A DNA stretch of 64,000 nucleotides, taken from NCBI GenBank assembly GCA_016787445.1, contig JAEUTQ010000056.1, forward strand, positions 30,567 through 94,566, read 5' to 3'. The notes under the pieces were generated by a model, which did no database searches, was not told where the DNA came from, and saw nothing but the letters and a program-made list of their open reading frames with translations. The stretch's first letter is position 1. Every line of letters begins with the position of its first letter. The translations under genes and the position numbers were made by a program. Origin of the DNA: Bacteroidia bacterium (GTDB taxonomy: Bacteria; Bacteroidota; Bacteroidia; B-17B0; Aurantibacillaceae). Of the stretch, positions 30,992-39,028 are shown in pieces.

Positions 30992-32710
30992 ATGTTCAGG
31001 TTCGAGAATCACATATTTTTTTATGCCTTTGCCATTTTGCCGGTGATGCTGATAGTTTTTATCTGGTATTTATACAGCACAAAAAAGCAATTGAAAAAAT
31101 TAGGCGAGTATAACCTGGTAAAATCGTTGGTGCCCGATGTGTCAAAATCAAAGAAGGTAACAAAGTTTATTTTGTTATTGCTTGGTTTTAGTAGTTTGAT
31201 TTTGGCATTATGTAATTTACAAACCGGAAGTAAAACCGAGGAAGTAAAACGTGAAGGTGCTGATATCATTGTGTGTTTGGATGTTTCCAATTCGATGATG
31301 GCACAGGATTTAAGTCCGAACCGTTTAGAACGCGCCAAATATGCTTTAGAGAAGATGATTGATAAATTACAAGGCGATCGCTTGGGAATTATTGTTTTTG
31401 CCGGAGAAGCTTATGTTCAATTGCCAATCACAACAGATTATAGTGCGGCTAAGTTATTTTTAGGAAGCATTAATACTGAAATGGTACCAACTCAGGGAAC
31501 TAATATTGGAGCCGCTATCCGAAAAGCGTTAGAAGGTTTTAGTAAAGATGAGGAAAAGAACAAGACTATTGTTGTAATTACCGACGGTGAGAACCATGAG
31601 GCGGAAGCTGTAGAAGCAGCGGAGGAAGCGGCCAAAGCCGGAATCATAATTAATACCATTGGAGTTGGATCAGAGAATGGTGTGCCTATCCCGATTATGC
31701 AGGGCGGACAAGTAGCAGGCTATAGAAAAGATAAAGACGGTAATACCGTGGTTACTAAATTAAATAAAGAGGTATTGCAGGAAATTGCGGGAAAAACGGA
31801 TGGTATCTTTGTTCAGGCAACCAATGCGGATATTGGATTAAATGCTATTTTAGATAAGTTAGCGCAGATGGATAAAAAAATGATTGATACAAAAATGTTT
31901 ACCGATTACGAAGACCAGTTTCAATGGTTTTTGGGATTAGCTTTATTGTTTTTGATCTTAGAATTTTTCATCAGCGAAAGGGTAAGTAATTGGTTCCGTA
32001 ATTTCTTTAATAAAGTTACAGCCGATAAAAAATCTACAGCAACACTGGCGCTTTTAACCTTATGTACAATTGATGCGACTGCTCAAAATGATAAACAACT
32101 TATCTACGAAGGCAATAATAATTATCACAGTGCAAGAAATATTCAGGCAATTAATAATTACCGTGAAGCATTAAAGGCTAAGCCGGATAACCGCAAGGCA
32201 AATTTTAATTTGGGTGATGCGATTTATAAGGAGGCGATGGGAGTAAAAAACTCCAAGAATCAAAATCCTATCATGGGAATGAAGCCCGATTCCCTGGCTA
32301 ATATCATGTTTGATGAAGCAGCCGGTCAGTTCGATTTAATTTCACAAACAGTATCTGATAAAGACACTTTGCATCGTGCGCTCCATAATTTAGGTAATTG
32401 TCGTTTGCAACAAAAAAATTACCAAGCTGCTGTGGATGCTTATAAAAAGTCGTTAAAGCTTAACTCAAAAGATGAGGAAACCCGTTATAATTTAGCCTAC
32501 GCATTAAAAAAACTGAAAGAGCAACAAAAGAATCAGAACAAGGATAATCAACAACAGCAACAGCAGCAACAACAACAGCAGCAACAACCTCAAATGTCGA
32601 AGGAACAAGCCGAACAGATGTTGAACGCTCTAAAAAATGCTGAGCAAAAATTGCAGGGCAAGAAGAAGAAAGGTGAAGGACAGAAAGTGAAGACGGAAAA
32701 GGATTGGTAG
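30992..32710 (+). CDS. batB: BatB-BatC fusion: VWA membrane protein with TPR and poly-Gln tail
   Basis: Residues 1-335 are BatB: TMs at about 10-28 and 57-75, VWA with MIDAS DVSNS at 97-101, a third TM at about 311-330. Residues 350-366 (ATLALLTLCTIDATAQ then ND) read like a signal peptide without its own start. Residues about 367-515 are TPR repeats (ARNIQAINNYREALKAKPDNRKANFNLGDAIY; HRALHNLGNCRLQQKNYQAAVDAYKKSLKLN), as in BatC. Thirteen consecutive Gln follow (about 519-531) and a Lys-rich end. Bacteroides species encode BatB and BatC separately, so this is a fusion that kept the BatC leader as an internal segment. Confidence 0.93.
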   Translation: MFRFENHIFFYAFAILPVMLIVFIWYLYSTKKQLKKLGEYNLVKSLVPDVSKSKKVTKFILLLLGFSSLILALCNLQTGSKTEEVKREGADIIVCLDVSNSMMAQDLSPNRLERAKYALEKMIDKLQGDRLGIIVFAGEAYVQLPITTDYSAAKLFLGSINTEMVPTQGTNIGAAIRKALEGFSKDEEKNKTIVVITDGENHEAEAVEAAEEAAKAGIIINTIGVGSENGVPIPIMQGGQVAGYRKDKDGNTVVTKLNKEVLQEIAGKTDGIFVQATNADIGLNAILDKLAQMDKKMIDTKMFTDYEDQFQWFLGLALLFLILEFFISERVSNWFRNFFNKVTADKKSTATLALLTLCTIDATAQNDKQLIYEGNNNYHSARNIQAINNYREALKAKPDNRKANFNLGDAIYKEAMGVKNSKNQNPIMGMKPDSLANIMFDEAAGQFDLISQTVSDKDTLHRALHNLGNCRLQQKNYQAAVDAYKKSLKLNSKDEETRYNLAYALKKLKEQQKNQNKDNQQQQQQQQQQQQQPQMSKEQAEQMLNALKNAEQKLQGKKKKGEGQKVKTEKDW

Positions 32711-32742
32711 GAGACAGAATTATTAAAGTATAAGAATATAGA

Positions 32743-34593
32743 ATGAGTTTAATGAGAAATAGTTTAAGCAATAGAATTAAAACAATAGCCCTTGCGTTAT
32801 TTGTTTTTGCCTGTGCTTTTTCTTTTGCTCAAAAGATAGAAGTACAAGTAAGCTCCTCACGTGTACAAGTGGGTGTTCCTTTTCAAATTGCCTTTACAGT
32901 TAATTCTACTCCATCTACTTACACGCCACCCGATTTTAAGGATTTCGATATTTACTCCGGACCTAATCAGAGTCAGAGTATGCAATACATCAATGGTAAC
33001 ATGTCGCAATCTTTCTCCATCTCATTTTTAATCGCTGCAAAACGGGAAGGTAAGATTACGATAGGTCCGATGACCATGTTGGTTGGTGGACAAAATATAA
33101 AATCTGCACCCTTAACAATTGAAGCTTCCAAAGGTGCAGCTTCTGCCGGAAATAGACAGCAACAAGGTAATACTGGTGGAGGCGATGATGGAGGTGTAAG
33201 CACGAAAGTGAGTGGTGAAGATGTTTTTCTTCGTACTACGGTAAGTAAAACTAAGTGTTATTTGGGAGAACAGGTTACTGTAACTCAAAAAGTATATTCT
33301 CGTTTAGACTTACGCGGGTTTCAAAACGTGAAATTTCCGTCATACAATGGTTTTTGGTCACAAACACAAGAGAATACAGGAAACATTCAGTTACAAATTG
33401 AAAATGTAGACGGTGTAAATTATTACGTAGGTGAATTTAGCAGAACTTATGTTTTTCCTCAGCGCACCGGACAGCTTACGATTGATCCAACTGAATTGGA
33501 ATGTGTAGTAAGAAAACAAAGCAGCAAAAAGCCGCGTAATATTTTTGAGCAGTTTTTTGGAACCGGAGGATATGAGGATGTAGCGGTTAAGGTGAAGAGC
33601 AAGCCGATTGTTATTAATGTGCAAGCTTTACCTGAGGAAAATAAACCAAATGGTTTTCTTGGTGGTGTAGGAAGTTTTAGCTACAAGGCAGAAGCCAGTA
33701 AAAGTAATATTAAAGCAAATGACGCTTTTAATTTGAAAATCACGATTAGCGGAAAGGGGAATGTGAAATTAATTGAGCCGCCTAAATTAAATTTACCGGA
33801 GAGTTTTGAAATCTACGAGCCAAAGATAACAGAGAATATTTCAAATGCCGGCGGTGTAAGTGGTTCTAAAACCTATAATTATTTAATCATTCCACGCGAG
33901 GCAGGAGAGTTTACAATTGGCGGATTGGATTTCAGTTATTTTGATGCGGAAAAAAAGAAGTATGTTACAATTCCTTCCGCTGAAATGAAAATTACCGTAA
34001 CGCCGGGTGATGGAAAAGGAGATGCCGCTGCAAAAGTCTTTGATCATTTAAAGCATGAAGTAAAGGAAACTGAAAATGACATCCGTTATATTAAGAAGGG
34101 AGATTTACTTTTAGCGCGAAATGAATCTGAGTTTTTTAATTCTACCACGCATATTTTATTAATGGTATTACCGTTGTTATTGTTTGCCGGTGGAATGAGT
34201 TATCGTTCCTATTACCTCAAGCGTAACAGCGATGTGGTGGCAGTAAAAGGACGAAAAGCTGCGGCTGTTGCAAAGAAGCAATTGGTGAATGCGGAAAAGC
34301 AAATGAAGCAAAATAACAAGGAATTGTTTTATACAGAAGTTATTAATGCCATCAATCATTACTTAGGAAATAAATTTAATATTGCGGTGGCTGATTTATC
34401 AAAGGAAAACATTGGTAAGGAATTAAATCAACGCATGATAAAACCTGATTTACAAAATAAATTATTCGATACTATCAATGTGTGTGAAATGGCGAAGTAT
34501 GCGCCCGGAGCAGTAAGTGGTGATTTACAAAAGGTATATAATGATACTGTGGAATTAATTTCTGAAATGGAAAGCGAATTGAAAAATGCATAA
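32743..34593 (+). CDS. batD: BatD family protein
   Basis: The signal peptide ends FACAFSFAQ; the start could be MSLM at 32743 or the second Met three codons on. Repeated BatD beta domains follow: KIEVQVSSSRVQVGVPFQIAFTVNS, TTVSKTKCYLGEQVTVTQKVYSRLD, and GKGNVKLIEPPKLNLPESFEIYEPK. A TM lies at about 470-488 (HILLMVLPLLLFAGGMSY). The cytoplasmic tail (about 490-616) includes ELFYTEVINAINHYLGNKFNIAVADLSKENI, similar to the tail of the protein at 28976-29983. It is membrane-anchored with its bulk in the periplasm, and overlaps batE by 8 bases. Confidence 0.93.
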   Translation: MSLMRNSLSNRIKTIALALFVFACAFSFAQKIEVQVSSSRVQVGVPFQIAFTVNSTPSTYTPPDFKDFDIYSGPNQSQSMQYINGNMSQSFSISFLIAAKREGKITIGPMTMLVGGQNIKSAPLTIEASKGAASAGNRQQQGNTGGGDDGGVSTKVSGEDVFLRTTVSKTKCYLGEQVTVTQKVYSRLDLRGFQNVKFPSYNGFWSQTQENTGNIQLQIENVDGVNYYVGEFSRTYVFPQRTGQLTIDPTELECVVRKQSSKKPRNIFEQFFGTGGYEDVAVKVKSKPIVINVQALPEENKPNGFLGGVGSFSYKAEASKSNIKANDAFNLKITISGKGNVKLIEPPKLNLPESFEIYEPKITENISNAGGVSGSKTYNYLIIPREAGEFTIGGLDFSYFDAEKKKYVTIPSAEMKITVTPGDGKGDAAAKVFDHLKHEVKETENDIRYIKKGDLLLARNESEFFNSTTHILLMVLPLLLFAGGMSYRSYYLKRNSDVVAVKGRKAAAVAKKQLVNAEKQMKQNNKELFYTEVINAINHYLGNKFNIAVADLSKENIGKELNQRMIKPDLQNKLFDTINVCEMAKYAPGAVSGDLQKVYNDTVELISEMESELKNA

Positions 34594-35353
34594 GGTTATT
34601 TACATATCGTTTGTTTTCTTTCTTCTAACCGTGAAGTCATTGGCTCAAACGGATAAGGCGGATTTGGATTTCGCTGCGCAGGCTGAAACTTATTATGAAG
34701 CCAAGAATTACAAGAAGGCAATAGAAGCTTATGAAAAGCTGTCATCCAAAGGATATAGCTCGTGGAGATTATATTATAATTTGGGAAATGCTTATTATAA
34801 GAACAATCAGTTAGGGAAAGCGATTTATAATTATGAACGTGCCAAGAAACTGGATCCTAATAACGAAGATGTCATCAATAATATTACGTTGGCTTATTCT
34901 AAAACCGTTGATAAAATTGAAGTGAAGGAAAACTTTTTTGTGAATGCCGTAAAAACAAATGTCTTAAGTTCTTTTTCAACTACCACTTGGGCTTGGTTCA
35001 CTGTGGGTTTAAGTGCATTATTGTTTGTGTTTTTGTATTTGTTTTTCGCCGGACCAACCACTGTTATACGCAGGGCATCTTTCTTTGTTTCCATAGTTTT
35101 GGTTGTAGCTTTCTTTATTGTTTATTTCCTTGGTAAGTCAGCAGTGAATGCGAAAGTTCAAACAAGTTTCGCAGTGATTACAACGCCGGTAGTTAAAATA
35201 TTTCCGGAACCATCCGCAACATCGGTTTCAAAATTTAGTTTGCATGAAGGTACCCGTGTAAAAATCATGGAGTATAATGCCGACTGGATACTTATAAAGT
35301 TAGAAAACGGTAATGAAGGTTGGTTAAAAACCAACGACGTAGGAGTATTTTAA
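34586..35353 (+). CDS. batE: BatE: TPR - two TM - SH3b protein
   Basis: The signal peptide ends VKSLAQ. TPR repeats span about 25-110 (AETYYEAKNYKKAIEAYEKLSSKGYSSWRLYYNLGNAYYKNNQLGKAIYNYERAKKLDP). Two membrane helices follow (about 133-153 and 161-183). The C-terminus is an SH3b-like domain (VVKIFPEPSATSVSKFSLHEGTRVKIMEYNADWILIKLENGNEGWLKTND), often a cell-wall or protein-binding module. This is the standard BatE layout and the last gene of the operon. Confidence 0.92.
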   Translation: MHKVIYISFVFFLLTVKSLAQTDKADLDFAAQAETYYEAKNYKKAIEAYEKLSSKGYSSWRLYYNLGNAYYKNNQLGKAIYNYERAKKLDPNNEDVINNITLAYSKTVDKIEVKENFFVNAVKTNVLSSFSTTTWAWFTVGLSALLFVFLYLFFAGPTTVIRRASFFVSIVLVVAFFIVYFLGKSAVNAKVQTSFAVITTPVVKIFPEPSATSVSKFSLHEGTRVKIMEYNADWILIKLENGNEGWLKTNDVGVF

Positions 35354-35412
35354 TTCAGGATTTCGCAGTATTAAACAGATTCCTTATTTTTATAATTATT
35401 AAGAGGTATTCT

Positions 35413-36015
35413 GTGAAAACAATCTTTCAGGCAAAACATATAGTCATTCTCTGTTTGATTGGATTTGTATTTTCTCTACGCTCTCAAAACACCGATCTTG
35501 ATATTTTAGAAAGTGTAAACGCAAAGGATTATCCTATGTGGGATGAAACCATGCGTTGGACATCCGACGGAGTGTATCCGTTTATGGTGTTGAGTACCGG
35601 AGGAATTTGGCTCAAAGGATATATTGACAAGGATGATGCGATGATGCGCAACGGGTATAAAACCGCTATTTCCATCGCGGCAAACATTGCTTTAACAGAA
35701 GGTTTAAAAAGAACAATTAAAAGACCACGGCCTTATACTGATTATCCGGATCAAATCACATTACGTACAAGAAAATCAGGTTTTTCATTTCCATCAGGAC
35801 ACACTTCCTGCGCTTTTGCTACAGCAACGGCTTTAACCATGAGTACAAAAAAATGGTATGTAGCTGTGCCTGCATTTACCTATGCGGGATTAGTTGGTTA
35901 CTCACGCATGCGTTTAGGTGCGCATTATGGAAGTGATGTATTAGCCGGTATCATTGTAGGTGTTGGAACGAGTTTGCTCACCTGGCAAGTCGATCGTTGG
36001 ATTAATAAGCAATAA
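35413..36015 (+). CDS. PAP2-family phosphatase
   Basis: The three acid-phosphatase motifs are present: KRTIKRPRPY (KxxxxxxRP), SFPSGHTSCAFA (PSGH) and SRMRLGAHYGSDVLAG (SRxxxxxHxxxD). The enzyme removes phosphate from lipid phosphates such as undecaprenyl-PP or phosphatidic acid in the periplasm; the exact substrate is unknown. I place the start at GTG 35413, giving the signal MKTIFQAKHIVILCLIGFVF with cleavage near RSQ. The open frame runs further upstream but only through batE. The VOC gene starts 1 base after its stop. Confidence 0.9.
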   Translation: MKTIFQAKHIVILCLIGFVFSLRSQNTDLDILESVNAKDYPMWDETMRWTSDGVYPFMVLSTGGIWLKGYIDKDDAMMRNGYKTAISIAANIALTEGLKRTIKRPRPYTDYPDQITLRTRKSGFSFPSGHTSCAFATATALTMSTKKWYVAVPAFTYAGLVGYSRMRLGAHYGSDVLAGIIVGVGTSLLTWQVDRWINKQ

Positions 36016-36016
36016 A

Positions 36017-36442
36017 ATGAAACAGAGAATTTCTTTTTTTACCATTGGCGTGAATGATTTAAATGCCATGAAAGAATTTTATATCCATAAATTTGGTTGG
36101 ACACCGATGAAAGACAGCGACGGAATAGTGTTCTTCAAATTAAATGGTTTCATATTTGGTTTGTATCCAAAGCACGAATTGGCTGAAGATATTGGTGTGA
36201 AGGATGACGGCGTTGGATTTAAAAATTTCACCTTAGCGATAAATATGAATTCGGAGAGTGAAATTGATGAACTCTTTGAAAAATTCAAATCGAATGGTGT
36301 CAAAATCATTAAATCACCGGAGAAAGTGTTTTGGGGAGGCTATAGAGGTTATGTTGCCGACGTTGAGAATAACTACTGGGAGTTTGCTTATAATCCCTTT
36401 CTGAGTTTAGATACGGAAGGTAATGTTATAGAACATCAATAA
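36017..36442 (+). CDS. VOC-family (glyoxalase-like) protein
   Basis: The 141-residue protein has the two-repeat VOC pattern: FFTIGVNDLNAMKEFYIHKFGWTPMKDSDGIVFFKLNGFIFGLYP, then FTLAINMNSESEIDELFEKFKSNGVKIIKSPEKVFWGGYRGYVADVENNYWEFAYNPF. The C-terminal WEF is the usual place of a metal-binding Glu. The start is ATG 36017, directly after the PAP2 stop; codons upstream in frame lie inside PAP2. The reaction is unknown: VOC members include lyases, dioxygenases and binding proteins. Confidence 0.88.
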   Translation: MKQRISFFTIGVNDLNAMKEFYIHKFGWTPMKDSDGIVFFKLNGFIFGLYPKHELAEDIGVKDDGVGFKNFTLAINMNSESEIDELFEKFKSNGVKIIKSPEKVFWGGYRGYVADVENNYWEFAYNPFLSLDTEGNVIEHQ

Positions 36443-36458
36443 ATTTATAAGATAAATT

Positions 36459-37373
36459 TTGAAAGTTATCTTCAATATAATTGCCATTTTCTTTTTTGTT
36501 GTAAGGTTGAATGCGCAAGAACCATACGTGTTAGTATTAGGGCTTGCACAGGATGGTGGTTATCCTCATTTGGGTTGCGAAAAGGAATGTTGCAAAAGTG
36601 CGTGGAAAAACGATTCCTTAAAGAGAAATATTGTCTCTTTAGCTTTGGTGTCTCCAAATGATAAGAAATGGTGGTTATTCGAGGCCACACCGGATATTAC
36701 TAAGCAGCTACAACTCTTCAAGGACTTAACAAAGTCTGAATTTAATTATTTACCGGAGGGAATATTTATTACACATGCTCACATAGGCCATTATACCGGT
36801 TTAATGAATTTGGGCCGCGAAGTTTTTAATACGAAAGAAATTCCGGTTTACTGTTTGCCTAAAATGAAAAAATTTCTGGAGGAAAACGGGCCCTGGAGTC
36901 AATTGGTCAGTTTAAAAAATATTACGATTAAGGAGTTAACACCTGAAACAACTGTTGTGCTGGGAAATTCCATTTCTGTTAGCGCTTTTACCGTTCCGCA
37001 TCGTGATGAATACAGTGAAACCGCAGGGTTCAGTTTTTCCGCCGGACAAAAAAAATATTTATTTATTCCCGATATTGATAAATGGCAAAAATGGAATAGG
37101 AATATTGTAGAAGAAGTTAAAAAAGTGGATTATGCATTTTTGGATGCAACTTTCTATTCAATGGATGAATTAAAGGGCAGGAAAATTGAAGAGGTGCCTC
37201 ATCCGTTGGTCAGTGAAACAATGAATTTATTCAGCAACGAAAGTTCACTTACAAAATCAAAATTGTTTTTTATTCATTTTAATCATACAAATCCAATGCT
37301 GCGCTTAGCACCATTTCAAAATGAAGTAAAGAAATCGGGATTTAATTTAGCCGTTGAAGGTGCTAAGTACTAG
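36459..37373 (+). CDS. Exported PqqB-like metallo-beta-lactamase-fold hydrolase
   Basis: The TTG start at 36459 gives the signal peptide MKVIFNIIAIFFFVVRLNAQ. LVLGLAQDGGYPHLGCEKECC resembles the N-terminal motif of PqqB (AQDGG.P..GC). The metal site reads THAHIGHYTGL, with His residues placed as in HxHxDH but Gly where Asp is usual. TVPHRDEYSETAGF and LFIPDIDKW supply the other ligands. Although PqqB-like, it is exported, and no PQQ biosynthesis genes lie nearby, so a role in PQQ synthesis is not supported. The product is periplasmic or lipid-free secreted. Confidence 0.82.
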   Translation: MKVIFNIIAIFFFVVRLNAQEPYVLVLGLAQDGGYPHLGCEKECCKSAWKNDSLKRNIVSLALVSPNDKKWWLFEATPDITKQLQLFKDLTKSEFNYLPEGIFITHAHIGHYTGLMNLGREVFNTKEIPVYCLPKMKKFLEENGPWSQLVSLKNITIKELTPETTVVLGNSISVSAFTVPHRDEYSETAGFSFSAGQKKYLFIPDIDKWQKWNRNIVEEVKKVDYAFLDATFYSMDELKGRKIEEVPHPLVSETMNLFSNESSLTKSKLFFIHFNHTNPMLRLAPFQNEVKKSGFNLAVEGAKY

Positions 37374-37398
37374 GTGTGAAACTGCTGCGTAAATGTTG

Positions 37399-38913
37399 TT
37401 ATTCGTAAAGTTTTTCAAATGCCTTTGGTAATTTAGCAATGACATCTGTCGCTAATAAACTTTCAATATTTATTTTCTTTAAGCATAAATCAGCAGCAAG
37501 TCCGTGTACAAATACACCCAACAATGAAGCTTGAGGCGGCGTATAACCACGCGCTATTAATCCGGTAATTATTCCGGTGAGTGTATCGCCACTGCCTCCT
37601 TTCGCTAAACCGGCATTACCGGTAGAGTTAAAAAAGCAATTTCCATCGGGCATCGCAATTAATGTATAGGTGCCTTTTAAAATTAAAATGCAATTGTGTT
37701 TTAAGGAAAAGTGTTTGGCGCTATTCAATCTTTCAAAATCGTCTTGATGATTTTCTGTGAGACGGTCGAATTCTTTTACATGTGGAGTCAGAATCGAATT
37801 AGCAGGTAAAAAACTCAACCAGGTTTTATTGGAAGCTAAAATATTTATGGCATCCGCGTCAAAAACGATAGGAGCAGCGGAGTAGTTAAGTAATTTTTTA
37901 ATGGCTATTTCTGTTTCTGATTCTGTTCCTAAACCCGGACCCACACCAACTGCCGCTATCTTATCGATGTTTGGTAGTTCAGTGATGAAGTTTTCATTGC
38001 TATCGGCACTCACCATTGCCTCCGGAATAGAGTTCTGAATAATATTAACGCCTTTAGAAGGCACGTGTACGGTTAATAAACCGGCACCGCTTCTTAAGCA
38101 GGCTTTGGCTGCTATAACTGCCGCACCCATCTTACCGTAAGTTCCGCATAATAATAAAGCGTGACCAAAACTTCCCTTGTGTGAAAATTTATTGCGGTAT
38201 TTTAAAATAGGCTGTAAATCTGATTTGGTAATAAAATAGAATGGCGTATTCTCTTTAGAAATAAATGTTTTGCTTAATTCAATGTCAAGTATTTCGAAAT
38301 CGGGAACAAAATATTTGTTTTGCGCCATTAAAAAGGAAAGTTTCGGAAACTGAAAACTTAAAGTGATGGAGGAGCGAACAATCGTATCTTCTTTTTCATT
38401 TGGCTTATCAGCATAGAGTCCGCTTGGTATATCAATACTAATGGTTTTTAATCCGATGGCATTAATGAAATTAACCACACTGTCGCAGATTCCTGTAATA
38501 GGTTTATTTAAACCGGTACCAAACAAAGCATCAATTACAACCGTGTTTTTGTTTAATGGAACAGAATTGAGTTGATCTTCATGATCGATAATGGTAATTA
38601 CTTCCGGTTTTAAAATGGTTAAACGCTCTAAATTAGTGGAGCAATCTTCGCTAAATTTTTCTTGATGATTTACAATGTATACGTTACAAACATAGCCGCG
38701 AACAATTAAATGACGGGCAATTGCTAAGCCATCGCCGCCATTGTTACCTTTTCCACAAAAAATAGCGAACTCATCATCTACCGATGATTTTTTGACGATG
38801 TATTTAATGCAAGCCAATGCAGCACGCTCCATCAAATCAACAGATGAAACAGGTTCGTTTTCTATTGTGAATTTGTCGCAGTCTTTTATTTGTTGTGCGC
38901 TGAATATTTTCAT
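37399..38913 (-). CDS. nnr: Bifunctional NAD(P)H-hydrate epimerase / ADP-dependent dehydratase
   Basis: The N-terminal half is the YjeF epimerase (FCGKGNNGGDGLAIARHLIVRGY; VIDALFGTGLNKPI; SIDIPSGLYADKP). The C-terminal half is the kinase-fold dehydratase (HALLLCGTYGKMGAAVIAAKACLRSGAGLLTVHVP; VGPGLGTE; ILTPHVKEFDRL; GLAKGGSGDTLTGIITGLIARGY). It repairs damaged NADH/NADPH hydrates in the cytoplasm. The 504-residue length is normal for the fused form. It is the last gene of a minus-strand operon: purK, CocE-like peptidase, FeoB-associated Cys-rich protein, nnr. Confidence 0.97.
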   Translation of the reverse strand: MKIFSAQQIKDCDKFTIENEPVSSVDLMERAALACIKYIVKKSSVDDEFAIFCGKGNNGGDGLAIARHLIVRGYVCNVYIVNHQEKFSEDCSTNLERLTILKPEVITIIDHEDQLNSVPLNKNTVVIDALFGTGLNKPITGICDSVVNFINAIGLKTISIDIPSGLYADKPNEKEDTIVRSSITLSFQFPKLSFLMAQNKYFVPDFEILDIELSKTFISKENTPFYFITKSDLQPILKYRNKFSHKGSFGHALLLCGTYGKMGAAVIAAKACLRSGAGLLTVHVPSKGVNIIQNSIPEAMVSADSNENFITELPNIDKIAAVGVGPGLGTESETEIAIKKLLNYSAAPIVFDADAINILASNKTWLSFLPANSILTPHVKEFDRLTENHQDDFERLNSAKHFSLKHNCILILKGTYTLIAMPDGNCFFNSTGNAGLAKGGSGDTLTGIITGLIARGYTPPQASLLGVFVHGLAADLCLKKINIESLLATDVIAKLPKAFEKLYE

Positions 38914-38914
38914 C

Positions 38915-39028
38915 TTAATGACAATTACAATCTGTTCCGCAATCCTTTTTCTTTTTTGGCCAAATGAGTTTTAACACCAGAAAAAATGCTGCTGCTCCAA
39001 CCAATATGTAAACTATTATCTCTTGCAT
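38915..39028 (-). CDS. FeoB-associated Cys-rich membrane protein (37 residues)
   Basis: The tiny gene reads M-Q-E-I-I-V-Y, a single membrane helix (about 4-23), then WPKKKKDCGTDCNCH with three cysteines in the last nine residues. This is the layout of the FeoB-associated Cys-rich family (one TM, basic stop-transfer, CxxxCxC tail). Its ATG overlaps the upstream stop by one base (TAATG), and its stop lies one base before the nnr start. The tight packing supports it as a real gene. No feoB is nearby. Its role in iron or redox handling is unproven. Confidence 0.85.
   Translation of the reverse strand: MQEIIVYILVGAAAFFLVLKLIWPKKKKDCGTDCNCH

Noticed and set aside
32549..32590. CAA/CAG run as a mobile or phase-variable repeat
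   Set aside because: Codons are mixed and stay in frame, so slippage by single units would not shift the frame; noted only as a poly-Gln tract.
32460..32771. Minus-strand frame opposite the BatB poly-Gln region
   Set aside because: Reverse reading of CAA/CAG repeats; no signal or domain.
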